A stretch of DNA of 64,000 nucleotides from CAZCCV01 sp964497515 (GTDB taxonomy: Bacteria; Armatimonadota; UBA5829; DTLH01). A model generated the notes under the pieces. It saw only the letters and a program-made list of their open reading frames with translations, did not search any database and was not told where the DNA came from. This document shows positions 1-9,325 of the stretch, one piece after another; the stretch's first letter is position 1, and every line of letters begins with the position of its first letter. The translations under genes were made by a program, and so were the position numbers. The DNA lies in assembly GCA_964497515.1 (NCBI GenBank), contig CAZCCV010000002.1, positions 62,001 to 126,000 of the forward strand, read 5' to 3'.

Positions 1-2
1 AG

Positions 3-785
3 AAAAACCTCATACCGAAACCTGCAAAACTGGGAAAAGCGCTGAGGAGCAGTGTCTCTGCAGCGTGGGACAACCTCGGGCTGGTTGTGCTGTCGAGTTT
101 CATCTGGGCAGTACTCGTGCTGGTACCTTTCAGTTTCGGATGGGACCTGCAACGCCGCCGCCCGGATTTCTATCCTTGGCCTATCGTTGCTGGGTTGATC
201 GCGGGAATCATTCTCAGTTCATTGATACTGCCAGGTGTCTTCCGAATCGCTCGAAAAGCAGCTTTTCACGAACAGCCAGAGCTTCGCGATATTGCACTTG
301 GGGCTAAGGATCTGTTCGTATCCGGCCTTGCGTTAACCTTCGCCAACATAATTGCGGTGGGCGTACTAGCCACCGACGCAGCATTTTTCTTCGGTTTCTT
401 TGGACCTCTGAAAGGCTCCGGTGTGTTCTATATCCTCGGCATGGTAGTGTGCTATTTCCTGCTTACGTGGGTGATGGTCTCTATGTATCATTTCCCTGCG
501 CTGCTTGCTCAGAAGCCGCTTGAGCAGAAGGAGGGAGCTGCTGCAGCCATTAAAAAGAGCGTTCTTCTTTTTCTCGGTTGTCCGGCCTATACACTGGCTC
601 TCTTTCTTGTTATACTCTCTTTTACGGCGATTTGTGTTTTGAGTGTTATAAGTTTCTTTCTTCTATTTGCAGGAACCACAGCGTTTATGCTTACTTATTC
701 GCTCAGGGAGCTGTTTATACGTTATGGAGTCATTGAGGACACCCCCGAAGCCGCGGATGATCTCGGTTGGAGGCTGGAGCAGTAA
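3..785 (+). CDS. Polytopic membrane protein, DUF624/YesL-like (5' end outside window)
   Basis: Only the C-terminal 260 residues are visible. The frame is open from base 3 without a start in front of it, so the gene begins upstream. There are five or six hydrophobic segments, the first at VLSSFIWAVLVLVPFSF and the last ending near LLFAGTTAFML, then a short acidic tail. The pattern AWDNLGLVVLSSFIWA followed by spaced helices resembles the DUF624 (YesL) family of small bacterial membrane proteins, often near sugar-uptake genes. The function of that family is not known. It is followed 2 bases later by a PfkB-type sugar kinase, so the two are probably cotranscribed. The family name is a tentative reading from the hydrophobicity pattern. 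That it is an integral membrane protein is clear. Confidence 0.55.
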   Translation, partial: KNLIPKPAKLGKALRSSVSAAWDNLGLVVLSSFIWAVLVLVPFSFGWDLQRRRPDFYPWPIVAGLIAGIILSSLILPGVFRIARKAAFHEQPELRDIALGAKDLFVSGLALTFANIIAVGVLATDAAFFFGFFGPLKGSGVFYILGMVVCYFLLTWVMVSMYHFPALLAQKPLEQKEGAAAAIKKSVLLFLGCPAYTLALFLVILSFTAICVLSVISFFLLFAGTTAFMLTYSLRELFIRYGVIEDTPEAADDLGWRLEQ

Positions 786-787
786 TT

Positions 788-1720
788 ATGCCTGATGTTG
801 TCTGCCTTGGCATACTGGTAGCTGATGTTATTGGTAAACCGGTCGATAAGTGGCCGGAGCGCGGAAAACTGGAACTGGTCGACCGAATGGAACTGCATAC
901 CGGAGGCTGTGCGTCGAACACGGGTATTGGCCTCGCACGGATTGGCATTCACACTGCGGTTATTGGCAAGGTCGGTAACGATGGCTTCGGAGATTTTATC
1001 GTAGGCGCTCTCCGACAAAACGGTATTGATTGTTCCGGAGTCGCAAGAGACTCTGAAGAAGCTACTTCCTCTACGATGGTTATGGTTCACGTGGACGGTG
1101 AGCGCAGCTTCATTCACTACATCGGTGCAAATGCTGCACTTGTCGAGTCCGATGTTGATATGTCTCTTATAACCAGCTCTAAGATTCTCCACCTGGCAGG
1201 TTCTCTTCTACTGCCGGGGTTGGATGGCGAACCTTCTGCCCGCATTCTTAAGGCAGCTAAAGAAGCTGGCGTTACAACAACGCTTGATACCGCGTGGGAC
1301 TCAAAAGGGCGCTGGATGTCTGTCCTCAAACCCTGTTTGCCGCACGTGGATTATATGCTACCCAGCCTCGAAGAAGCGCGAATGATTACAGGCAGGCAGG
1401 AGCCTCACGACATCGCTACAGTACTCCTCGAATTAGGAGTGGGAACCGTAGCGCTTAAGATGGGTGAAGCAGGCTGCTATGTAAGAAACAAGGATGTTGA
1501 ACTAGCTATTCCACGCTTCAACGTGAGTGTAGTCGATGCCTGTGGAGCAGGGGATGCCTTCGTCGCCGGATTCCTTACCGGTCTGGTTCACGGTTGGGAC
1601 CTGCCTCAAACTGCTCGGTTTGCAAATGCTGTTGGTGCTATGTGTGTGACTGCCATCGGCGCCACCACGGGCGTAAGTGGCCTCAAAGAGACCGAGGAGT
1701 TCATCAGACGCAGCAAGTGA
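788..1720 (+). CDS. PfkB-family carbohydrate kinase
   Basis: A 310-residue cytoplasmic kinase of the ribokinase/PfkB family, which transfers phosphate from ATP to a sugar or nucleoside hydroxyl. Both family signatures are present: the glycine-rich substrate-side motif GGCASNTGIGLARIG at about residues 38-52, and the anion-hole/catalytic-base motif DACGAGDAFVAGF at about 250-262, where the Asp of GAGD is the general base. The ATG at 788 is preferred over an upstream start at 767 because GGAG lies 9 bases in front of it and the core begins directly with PDVVCLGI. It follows the DUF624-like gene by two bases. The substrate cannot be told from sequence; ribokinase, fructokinase and adenosine-kinase-like activities are all possible. 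Confidence 0.9.
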   Translation: MPDVVCLGILVADVIGKPVDKWPERGKLELVDRMELHTGGCASNTGIGLARIGIHTAVIGKVGNDGFGDFIVGALRQNGIDCSGVARDSEEATSSTMVMVHVDGERSFIHYIGANAALVESDVDMSLITSSKILHLAGSLLLPGLDGEPSARILKAAKEAGVTTTLDTAWDSKGRWMSVLKPCLPHVDYMLPSLEEARMITGRQEPHDIATVLLELGVGTVALKMGEAGCYVRNKDVELAIPRFNVSVVDACGAGDAFVAGFLTGLVHGWDLPQTARFANAVGAMCVTAIGATTGVSGLKETEEFIRRSK

Positions 1721-1791
1721 CGAATCTGCGTACAGCACAATAGGCGTTCCGCGCAGCGAGTTCCTCTGACGCGATCACGCTATGCCCTGTT

Positions 1792-2112
1792 TTACGACAT
1801 TAGATTGACGCGAACACATAATATCAGGTAGACAAACAGATAGAGAACAATAGCGGTTCGTGATGCGAGGCGTGCAAACACAGGCTTGCGTCGACGGTAC
1901 CATTCAATTATTGCAATGAACGGCACAAAGCTTGCGGTCTTGACTACAAGAAACAGTGCTGCACTTCGATTGAGACACGCAGCCATAATTGGGTTATGCT
2001 CCACAGCGTGACCAGTGCATACAAAAATGAGAGTGCTGAACATATCGGCCAGGCATATCAGCATCAGAACAATAGATTCTCTACTCAAGGTAGCTGTTAC
2101 GCCTTTCAACAC
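1792..2112 (-). CDS. Small DUF5658-like membrane protein
   Basis: A 106-residue minus-strand protein with three to four hydrophobic helices. The order of features, a helix with LADMFSTL, then GHAVEHNPIMAACL, then a Lys before a second hydrophobic block (VVKTASFVPFIAII), matches the DUF5658 pattern (helix, D..T, G..E.NP, K). That family has no assigned function. The frame stays open much further upstream, but that sequence is not hydrophobic and runs into the divergent alaS gene. A GGAGG lies just upstream, so the start is the GTG at 2112 or, with better spacing, the TTG at 2109. It is divergent from alaS and stands alone. Reasonably sure it is a gene, less sure of the family. Confidence 0.6.
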   Translation of the reverse strand: MLKGVTATLSRESIVLMLICLADMFSTLIFVCTGHAVEHNPIMAACLNRSAALFLVVKTASFVPFIAIIEWYRRRKPVFARLASRTAIVLYLFVYLILCVRVNLMS

Positions 2113-2270
2113 TAGACCTCCAACACTTCGATGTGATTGATACCTTAAGCACTGTTCAAAAACCGTGCCGGAGACCCTGGCACAATTACTAGTTTTTGCA
2201 TTCCTGTTAGAATTGACCTCTCGAAATAGAGCAAATCTGTGGTGTGTCGGCATAGCAGCGGACTGAAACG

Positions 2271-2299
2271 TTACTTGTTCCAGCATAGTGTTGTATAAT
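2271..2299 (+). promoter_or_regulatory. Candidate sigma-70 promoter for alaS
   Basis: A perfect -10 hexamer TATAAT lies at 2294-2299, with a weak -35 candidate (TTACTT, 2271-2276) 17 bases before it. It sits 108 bases upstream of alaS, within the 294-base gap between alaS and the divergent small membrane gene. I see no T-box, riboswitch or terminator in this gap. The -35 match is poor, so the assignment rests mainly on the -10. Confidence 0.35.
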
Positions 2300-2406
2300 A
2301 GCGATATTCGTCGCGGCCGGGTGGCCGTGACTGTGATGCAAATAATGTAAGGGAGATCAATAGATAGAGAGTTTGTTGGGTGCCCGCGGCCCCAATACCA
2401 GTGAAT

Positions 2407-5064
2407 ATGAGTATGACAAGCAGTGAACTTAGAACGGCATATCTGAAATTCTTCGAAAGCAAAGGACATATCGTCCACCCGAGTGATTCACTAATCCCCG
2501 ATGACCCATCGCTTCTGTACACCGCAGCAGGAATGGTTCAGTTCAAACCTTTCTTCGTAGGAGAACGTGTTCCACCTGCGTCACGAATAGTCACCAGCCA
2601 GAAGTGTATGCGCACTGATGACGTGGAGGAAGTCGGTGATGCTGTGCACCATACGTTCTTCGAGATGCTTGGCAACTTCAGTTTTGGAGACTATTTCAAG
2701 TGCGAGTCGATTGTATGGGCGTGGGAGTTTCTGACGGATGTTCTCAAGTTCAACCCAGACAACCTTTGGACCAGTGTCTATCTTGACGATGACGAGGCAT
2801 ACAGCATCTGGACAGATAGAATAGGCTTTCCCAAAGAGAGAATCGTCCGCCTCGGAGCAGACAAAAACTATTGGCCAGCAAATGCGCCTCTCAATGGCCC
2901 AAACGGCCCCTGCGGCCCGTGTAATGAGATCTTTGTAGATATGACTCCCGAACTCGGTGCTCCCTCTGATCCTGCGTGGTCAATAGCGCACGATGGCAAC
3001 AGGTTTGTCGAAGTTTGGAATCTGGTCTTTCAGCAGTTCGATCGAAAAGAGGACGGCACTTTGGAGCCGCTGCCAACGAAGAATATCGATACTGGTATGG
3101 GGCTCGAGCGCACTATTGCGGTTTTGCAGGGCACTCCTACAGACTACGAAACCGACCTGTTTATGCCGCTCATCAAAGAGATCGAAAAGATTACAGGCAC
3201 AGAATACGGAAAGGATGAGGCCAAAACTCGGGCGATACGCATCATTGCAGACCACGTCCGCGGAGCCACTTTTGCAATAGCCGACGGCGCTATGCCCTCC
3301 AATATGGGGCGTGGTTATGTGCTTCGCAGAATTATCCGCCGCGCTGTTCTAAGAGGCAAAGAGCTTGGTATGAACAAGCCATTCATGCATAGCATTGTGC
3401 CGATAGTCGCCGAAATGATGCAGGGTGTCTATTCAGAGCCGAAAGACAGACTAGAGTATGTAATGAGTCTGATTAAATCCGAAGAAGAGAAGTTCCTTCG
3501 AACGCTTGATGCTGGGATGGCTAGGCTCACACAGCAGATTGAGGAAGTGAAGAAACTCGGCAACAAGACACTTCCGGGCGATGCTGCATTTGCACTACAC
3601 GACACCTACGGTTTTCCGTTGGAACTCACCCAAGAGATAGCCAAGAAACAAGATATAGAGGTAGATGCAAACGGTTTCCAAGCTGCTATGGAAGATCAGC
3701 GCAAGCGTGCAAAGGAATCGAGTGACTTTGCAACAGCACTCTTCGGAAGTGGCAGTCACGCAATCTTCGAACTCGAGCAGAGCGTTCCACCGACTGGGTT
3801 TATCGGAGGCCACGACGTCGAGGGAGATGCGAAGGTTCTCGCTATTCTGAAAGATGGCGAATTGGTAAGCATTGCGAGCATGGGTGACACGGTTGATATT
3901 GCCCTCGATGTCACACCTTTCTACGCTGAAAGCGGTGGACAAGTAGGCGATGAGGGACAAATCCTTTCGAAAGGCGGGATGCTGAAGGTAAAGAACACGA
4001 TCAAGACATCTCGAATCTTCCTTCACACGGTTGAGGTTCTAACTGGAGAGATACGAGTTGGGGACGGCGTTCACGGCGAGATCGACTGCAAGCGCCGGAT
4101 GGCTATCCAACGGAATCACACCGCAACACATCTTCTGCACGCAGCACTTAGAAATGTGCTTGGCCCGCACGCACTGCAGTCTGGTTCAGTTGTCGAACCA
4201 GGTCGGTTAAGGTTCGACTTTTCGCATTTTCAGGCTGTAACAAAAGAAGAGTTGAGAGCCGTCGAAGATCAGGTAAACGAAAAAATACTCGCTGACCTTT
4301 CTGTAGAGATATTCGAAACATCCTTCGATGAGGCCAGAGAGATAGGTGCTACGGCACTCTTTGGGGAAAAATACGGCGAGCGAGTGCGTGTAATGAAAAT
4401 CGGCGATTACAGCGTCGAATTGTGTGGAGGCACGCACCTCACCCGAACGAGCCAGGTGGGGATGTTCAAAATCGTCAGCGAGTCTTCCATCGGTGCTGGC
4501 CTGCGCAGGATTGAAGCGGTTACAGGCGCGGGAGCTATCGAATATATTCACAGTTTAGAAGATCTGTTTGACGATGTCTGTCGAACGCTGAACGCTTCAC
4601 CTGCTGAAGCGGCTGCATCCTCTGAACGCCTGCACGCTGCGCTCAAGGAATCTCAACGGAAGATCGAGCAGTTACAGTCGAAATCAGCTTCTGAACAGGC
4701 AGGAGACTTGGCAGCGAGTGCTGAGCCAGTTGCCGGTGTAGACCTTGTGGTTAGCAGTATCCCTACGGCCGAAGTTCCCACTCTCAGTTCACTCGCCGAC
4801 AGTATTGCCGACAGGCTTAAGTCCGGAATAGTGGTGCTCGGGGGTGTGGGAGACGGCAAGGTAGTCTTTGTGTGCAAAGTCACTTCCGACCTTGTGAAAA
4901 AGGGGTTCCACGCTGGCAATATCTTGCGGGAAGTCGCTAAGGCGGCTGGTGGAGGAGGAGGCGGGAGACCGGATTTTGCACAGGCTGGTGGCCGCGATGC
5001 ATCCAAAGTGGACGACGCGCTTAAGCTCGCGGCGGCGTTAGTCAAACAGCAAGCCGGCGAGTAG
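2407..5064 (+). CDS. alaS: Alanyl-tRNA synthetase
   Basis: An 885-residue class II synthetase that attaches alanine to tRNA-Ala and edits Ser/Gly mischarging. The N-terminal catalytic domain starts at LRTAYLKFFESKGH and contains the conserved AAGMVQFKPFF. The editing domain carries the HTATH zinc motif at about residue 571, and CGGTH at about 672 supplies the remaining zinc ligand. The C-Ala domain ends with the glycine-rich stretch GGGGGGRPDFAQAGG at about 847. Length is normal for the family. The frame extends to a GTG at 2380, but the ATG at 2407 leads straight into the conserved N-terminus. No clear Shine-Dalgarno sequence precedes either. It is the first gene of a rightward run that continues 16 bases later with the phosphatase-like membrane gene. 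Confidence 0.97.
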   Translation: MSMTSSELRTAYLKFFESKGHIVHPSDSLIPDDPSLLYTAAGMVQFKPFFVGERVPPASRIVTSQKCMRTDDVEEVGDAVHHTFFEMLGNFSFGDYFKCESIVWAWEFLTDVLKFNPDNLWTSVYLDDDEAYSIWTDRIGFPKERIVRLGADKNYWPANAPLNGPNGPCGPCNEIFVDMTPELGAPSDPAWSIAHDGNRFVEVWNLVFQQFDRKEDGTLEPLPTKNIDTGMGLERTIAVLQGTPTDYETDLFMPLIKEIEKITGTEYGKDEAKTRAIRIIADHVRGATFAIADGAMPSNMGRGYVLRRIIRRAVLRGKELGMNKPFMHSIVPIVAEMMQGVYSEPKDRLEYVMSLIKSEEEKFLRTLDAGMARLTQQIEEVKKLGNKTLPGDAAFALHDTYGFPLELTQEIAKKQDIEVDANGFQAAMEDQRKRAKESSDFATALFGSGSHAIFELEQSVPPTGFIGGHDVEGDAKVLAILKDGELVSIASMGDTVDIALDVTPFYAESGGQVGDEGQILSKGGMLKVKNTIKTSRIFLHTVEVLTGEIRVGDGVHGEIDCKRRMAIQRNHTATHLLHAALRNVLGPHALQSGSVVEPGRLRFDFSHFQAVTKEELRAVEDQVNEKILADLSVEIFETSFDEAREIGATALFGEKYGERVRVMKIGDYSVELCGGTHLTRTSQVGMFKIVSESSIGAGLRRIEAVTGAGAIEYIHSLEDLFDDVCRTLNASPAEAAASSERLHAALKESQRKIEQLQSKSASEQAGDLAASAEPVAGVDLVVSSIPTAEVPTLSSLADSIADRLKSGIVVLGGVGDGKVVFVCKVTSDLVKKGFHAGNILREVAKAAGGGGGGRPDFAQAGGRDASKVDDALKLAAALVKQQAGE

Positions 5065-5080
5065 CCAGCATCTACAAACT

Positions 5081-7336
5081 ATGCGTCTGCTGTGCAAGCA
5101 CAATCTGATACTGACTGCTATTCTGGCTGTTGCTGTTCTTGCGTCTGCGGCAACTGGGGCGCCTGCTCGGAAAGTCGTATTGGTTGTTGCCGACTATCTG
5201 ACTCTTTCCGATCTTCTCGAAAGCGAACTGCCAGGAATACACAAGTTGGTCTCGGAGGGCGGAGTCGGACTGATATGCCCCGGCGTAAACACGAGAAGGG
5301 CAGTCGGATCGGCTTACATTGCAATAAGTTCTGGCGGCGCCGCTTGGGCCGGAAAAGAGATCGACAAAGCCTGTTCTCATTACGAAGACTTACCTGATGA
5401 AACGGACGACGCCGGAGCAGCATATCTGCGTCGCACAGGAGAAGCGTACGTTCCTGCTGTAACGCACTTGGGGCTGCCGTATCTGGTGTCGAGGAACGAG
5501 TACTTTGACACAAGAGTCGTGCCAGGGGCTCTGGCGGAATTGCTCGCGCAGGCCGGTAAGACCACTGCAGTCTTCGGCAACTCCGATCTTGCCGATTCTC
5601 CACGCAGGCGAGCAGCGGTAATAGCGGCATCCTCCGAGGGTGCGGTTCTTGAGGGCGATGTAAGTGTCGCAATGCTTGAAAACGACCCTATAAGCCCTGC
5701 AGGATATGTGACCGATGCCAAAAAGCTCGCTGCGTCTGTTAACAGCGCGCTTTCAACCACAGACTTCATTGTTGTGGATTTTGGCGACACTAGCAGAGTC
5801 GAAATGAGCAGAACACGGCTGTCAGAGCGAGCCTATTCAGCACACCGGACGAAAGCTCTGGCAAATCTGGATGCCCTTTTGACTCATCTAATGCGCGGCT
5901 CTGCTGGTAGCAGCACTATCATCCTTGCTTCGCTAGAGGCGAAGATCCCCCAGAAGGACGAACCCAGACGATTGGCTCCGATAGTGCTCTGGCGGGCAGA
6001 TGGCGCATCCGGCGTGTTGATTTCGGGCACTACACGAACCGATGGTTTGGTTTCCGGATTCGATATTGCTCCCACAATCGTAAATAGTCTGGGACTCGGC
6101 AAAGTGCATCGCATGACGGGCTCTTCAGTGACCACAGTTGTGGGTGATAAGAACCGGGCGATATGGATCGACAATCTTGTCACCCTGAACCGTAACACTA
6201 TGTGGGTGGTTCTTGGAGTATTCGGAGGGTTAGGCATACTCGTCGCAACAGTAGTTGCTTGGGCTGTTTCTACGGGTTGCGGTAACTCCGGATGGCTCGC
6301 CGGAACACTCAGAGTGGGTATTGTGGCTGCGATGTCATCTCCTATGGCAATGTTGTATGCCTCTGCAGGGACTCCTGAGATTGTTCCGTATGCTTTGCGT
6401 CTGGTTGCGTGGCTTCTGGCCTTTATAGCTGCTGCTTTCTTGCTGAGTAGTGTGCTCAAGCGAATGCTTGGCCATAGAATGGAGCGGTTTCCTGGCACTT
6501 TGCCGGCTGTAACCGTCGCGCTAATCGCTTCGTCTGCATTGCTTGTTGAGTCTTTTCGTGCTGGCAGCCTGATGCGGTTTTCTCTGCCGAGCACGGCAGA
6601 CTTCAGAGGCTTCAGGTTCTACGGCATCGGCAACGAATATATGGGTGTCCTTCTTGGAGCTGCGTTAATCGCAATCATCTGGATAAGAGAGTGCTTCCCC
6701 GAGTGGAAAACACACCGGATGGGGCGGGGAATTATGCTTTCGATCAGCGCTATAATAGTGCTCGTTATGGGGGCGCCTGTGTTCGGAGCAAATGCCGGTG
6801 GAACTGTGGCTGCGGTTGTCGGCCTGGGACTTCTCTACATCTCAGGGACAAAAGGCTCTTTCAAACCGATCCATTGGCTGTTGTTTGCCGCTGTCGGAGC
6901 CTCCGTTGTTGTTGTGTTTATGTTGCTCGATGCTGTCATATCATCCGGAGCGCCTTCGCATATGGGTCTTGCAGCTTCCGGCGCATCCAAAGAAGGCTAC
7001 GCAGTTCTTATAGCTATCGCAGCCCGAAAAGTAGCTATGAATCTCAGGCTTATCAGTTTACCTCAATCGCTTGTGGCAATCGCTGCAGGGGTTCCTTTTT
7101 TTGTGATGTGTTTTTACTCTCTTAGAGCCAGAGTGCGAAAATTGACGGAAGGTCGACCGGAGATGTCTTCTGGCATACTCGCCGCGCTTGGATGTGCGGT
7201 TGCGGCATTTCTTTTTAATGACTCCGGAATAGTAGCTGCGACACTGATATTCGGTTTCCTGGCTATGAGTCTGCTTTATTCTCTTCTGGATGCTGGGCGG
7301 GAAGGAGTACAGCGTGGCGCGGTTGATGGCACTTGA
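5081..7336 (+). CDS. Membrane-anchored alkaline-phosphatase-superfamily-like protein
   Basis: A 751-residue two-part protein. A signal-anchor (about residues 7-26) is followed by an extracytoplasmic domain of roughly 320 residues whose opening (RKVVLVVADYLTLSDLL) and end (VSGFDIAPTIVNSLGLG) resemble the alkaline phosphatase/sulfatase/phosphoglyceromutase fold. The classical metal-ligand signatures are not obvious, so activity is unproven. From about residue 365 to the end there are about ten hydrophobic helices. No established function is known to me. It lies between alaS and ruvX, and its last 23 bases overlap the ruvX start, so it is translated with the recombination and peptidoglycan genes behind it. 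A role in envelope metabolism is a guess from the neighbours. Confidence 0.7.
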   Translation: MRLLCKHNLILTAILAVAVLASAATGAPARKVVLVVADYLTLSDLLESELPGIHKLVSEGGVGLICPGVNTRRAVGSAYIAISSGGAAWAGKEIDKACSHYEDLPDETDDAGAAYLRRTGEAYVPAVTHLGLPYLVSRNEYFDTRVVPGALAELLAQAGKTTAVFGNSDLADSPRRRAAVIAASSEGAVLEGDVSVAMLENDPISPAGYVTDAKKLAASVNSALSTTDFIVVDFGDTSRVEMSRTRLSERAYSAHRTKALANLDALLTHLMRGSAGSSTIILASLEAKIPQKDEPRRLAPIVLWRADGASGVLISGTTRTDGLVSGFDIAPTIVNSLGLGKVHRMTGSSVTTVVGDKNRAIWIDNLVTLNRNTMWVVLGVFGGLGILVATVVAWAVSTGCGNSGWLAGTLRVGIVAAMSSPMAMLYASAGTPEIVPYALRLVAWLLAFIAAAFLLSSVLKRMLGHRMERFPGTLPAVTVALIASSALLVESFRAGSLMRFSLPSTADFRGFRFYGIGNEYMGVLLGAALIAIIWIRECFPEWKTHRMGRGIMLSISAIIVLVMGAPVFGANAGGTVAAVVGLGLLYISGTKGSFKPIHWLLFAAVGASVVVVFMLLDAVISSGAPSHMGLAASGASKEGYAVLIAIAARKVAMNLRLISLPQSLVAIAAGVPFFVMCFYSLRARVRKLTEGRPEMSSGILAALGCAVAAFLFNDSGIVAATLIFGFLAMSLLYSLLDAGREGVQRGAVDGT

Positions 7337-7739
7337 TGTGGGGTCCAAAACAATCGGCGTTGCTATGACCGACGAACTGCAGATAATCGCCTCTCCGTTT
7401 AGCACCATTAGGAGAACAGAGAGTATAAAGGCTGATCTGCGGGCAGTGGAACAACTGGTGTTGGACTATCAGATATCAAAGGTAATAGTTGGAAATCCGA
7501 TGCTTATGAGTGGGGAAGAGGCTATTCAGTCTGGCAAAGTTCGGCAGTTCACCGATAGACTTGCCCGGAGACTCAGGATCCCTGTCGAACTGTGGGACGA
7601 AAGGATGTCTACAGTCGAAGCAGAAGAAGTGCTGATTGAAACTGGAAACAGTCGCGAGGAACGGAAAAAGGTCATCGATAGCGTTGCTGCTGCGGTAATT
7701 CTGCGCAGTTATATGGATCACAAAGGAAACGAATCTTGA
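7314..7739 (+). CDS. ruvX: Putative Holliday junction resolvase / pre-16S rRNA nuclease YqgF
   Basis: A 141-residue RNase H-like protein of the YqgF/RuvX family, which in other bacteria trims the 16S rRNA precursor 5' end. It shows the family's MALDVGSKTIGVAMTD N-terminus with the first catalytic Asp, the VGNPMLMSG loop, the DERMSTVEAEEVL motif with the second acidic site, and the C-terminal IDSVAAAVILRSYM with the third. The start is the GTG at 7314 because AAGGAG lies six bases before it. An earlier in-frame start at 7290 would add residues unrelated to the family. It overlaps the preceding gene by 23 bases, and its TGA overlaps the TTG start of mltG. Confidence 0.95.
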   Translation: MARLMALDVGSKTIGVAMTDELQIIASPFSTIRRTESIKADLRAVEQLVLDYQISKVIVGNPMLMSGEEAIQSGKVRQFTDRLARRLRIPVELWDERMSTVEAEEVLIETGNSREERKKVIDSVAAAVILRSYMDHKGNES

Positions 7740-8782
7740 CAACAGTCTTAGACTACATCCACGAAGGTCGGAATTACATAATTGCAGTGATGGTCGTTTT
7801 TGCTTTTGTAGCGGCCGTGCTGCACTTTGTATTAGTCCCAATAGGCGGAGACGACACTCCGATTACAGTAGTCGTGTCGAAGGGGGCAACGGCACGGTCA
7901 ATTGCAGAGAATCTGGCCGACAAGAAGTTGATTCATCTGCCGTGTGCTTTTGTATTTGCTGCGAGCTCTGCTGGGCTCGCGGATAAGCTCAAACCCGGAG
8001 CTTACAAGTTCACTCGTAAAATGAGTGTGCGTCAGATGGTAGATGCTATGGCCGATGGCGATATGGCTGCGATCTGGGTGACAATTCCTGAAGGTTTCAC
8101 TGTAAATGAGATTGCAAACAGGCTTGCCGAGAAAACCCTGGTGGACAAAGAAGAGTTTCTGGCGGCAGCGCAATCGATCACGCAGGATTACTCCAAAATC
8201 ATCCCTCTGCCTGGCCCTGGACTGGAGGGATATCTGTTCCCGGATACCTATCTGGTGTCAATTGACGGGAACTCTGAAGAGATTATCTCCACTATGCTCA
8301 AAGGGTTCAAGAATCGCGTTTACGATCCATATTCCAAAGAAATTGTAAAAATCGCGGGGAGTGATGATCCTAAACTGTGTGCTGAAACCCTTAAGAAGAT
8401 CATCATAATTGCTTCGATGATAGAGCGAGAGGCCAAGGTCGACAAAGATCGTCCGCTTATCTCTGCAGTCATTTGGAACAGGCTGAAACTCGGAATGAGA
8501 CTAGAAATCGATGCTACTGTAAACTACGCTGCAGGAGTGCATTATTCTCGGCTTTACTACCAACATATCAATTCTGCAGATTCACCTTACAACACTTATA
8601 AACACAGAGGGCTTCCGCCGGGGCCGATCGCAAACCCCGGTTTGCCTTCCATAAAAGCGGCAATGAATCCGGCGAAAGTCAACTATTTGTACTACGTCGC
8701 TAAGCCAGATGGCTCACATATATTCACAAACACGCTAGCGGATCACAATGCCGCCAAAGCGTCAAGGCGTAATGGAGGCTAA
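7736..8782 (+). CDS. mltG: Endolytic murein transglycosylase MltG
   Basis: A 348-residue membrane protein that cleaves nascent peptidoglycan strands on the outer face of the inner membrane and so acts as a terminase of glycan elongation. One transmembrane helix lies at about residues 16-36, followed by a LysM-like segment and the YceG catalytic domain. The catalytic Glu sits in MIEREAKVDKDRP at about residue 229, and the family hallmark HRGLPPGPIANPGLPSI is present. The start codon is TTG, overlapping the ruvX stop by four bases in a TTGA arrangement, so translation is coupled. The mltG-ruvX pairing is common in Gram-positive and related lineages. Confidence 0.96.
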   Translation: MTTVLDYIHEGRNYIIAVMVVFAFVAAVLHFVLVPIGGDDTPITVVVSKGATARSIAENLADKKLIHLPCAFVFAASSAGLADKLKPGAYKFTRKMSVRQMVDAMADGDMAAIWVTIPEGFTVNEIANRLAEKTLVDKEEFLAAAQSITQDYSKIIPLPGPGLEGYLFPDTYLVSIDGNSEEIISTMLKGFKNRVYDPYSKEIVKIAGSDDPKLCAETLKKIIIIASMIEREAKVDKDRPLISAVIWNRLKLGMRLEIDATVNYAAGVHYSRLYYQHINSADSPYNTYKHRGLPPGPIANPGLPSIKAAMNPAKVNYLYYVAKPDGSHIFTNTLADHNAAKASRRNGG

Positions 8783-8788
8783 TCCCGA

Positions 8789-9316
8789 TTGGCTTGTCTA
8801 AGCAGATTGCTGTTTCCAAAACTGTGTGTAAAGTCGATAGCAGATATCGACGTCGAATGGCTGGCGAGCAAAGGGATAACCTCTGTTTTGCTTGATCTGG
8901 ATAACACCCTTCTGCCGTGGAAAGACTCAATCGTCCCCGCAAAATCGGCGGAATGGGTTGCTTTGGCGCTCTCCAAAGGAATGAGACTTTGCATCGCTTC
9001 AAATACCCACAAAACCAAGAGGCTGAGTGCAATTGCAGAGGAGCTTAAAATAGAGTGCCTCAAAGGTACAGGTAAACCGGGGAAGAAGGGGCTGCGAAGA
9101 GCAATGGCCGCTATTGGTTCTACTCCGGAGAATACCGCTATGGTGGGCGATCAGATATACACCGATATTTTCGGTGGAAATCGTCTGGGCATGTTTACAA
9201 TCCTTGTTGCACGGATGCATCCCAAAGAGTTTTTTGGGACGAAGATCAGTCGGCTTTTCGAAAAGCCCATTCGTGCTGCTATGAGGCGCCGAGGAATAAT
9301 CTGTCCGGAAGGGTAG
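8789..9316 (+). CDS. yqeG: YqeG-family HAD-IIIA phosphatase
   Basis: A 175-residue HAD-superfamily phosphatase of the YqeG type. Motif I LLDLDNTLLPW gives the nucleophile Asp and the DxDxT signature, motif II is the SNT of CIASNTHK, motif III includes the Lys of GKPGKKGL, and motif IV is VGDQIYTDIFGGNRLG. The TTG start at 8789 has GGAGG ten bases upstream. It is six bases behind mltG and nine bases before aroE. In Bacillus the yqeG gene also adjoins aroE. Its physiological substrate is not settled; related mitochondrial proteins dephosphorylate phosphatidylglycerophosphate. Confidence 0.93.
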   Translation: MACLSRLLFPKLCVKSIADIDVEWLASKGITSVLLDLDNTLLPWKDSIVPAKSAEWVALALSKGMRLCIASNTHKTKRLSAIAEELKIECLKGTGKPGKKGLRRAMAAIGSTPENTAMVGDQIYTDIFGGNRLGMFTILVARMHPKEFFGTKISRLFEKPIRAAMRRRGIICPEG

Positions 9317-9325
9317 GGGAATAAG

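Noticed and set aside
2115..2478. N-terminal extension of the DUF5658-like gene into alaS
   Set aside because: It would overlap the alaS start on the other strand, is not hydrophobic, and a GGAGG marks a later start.
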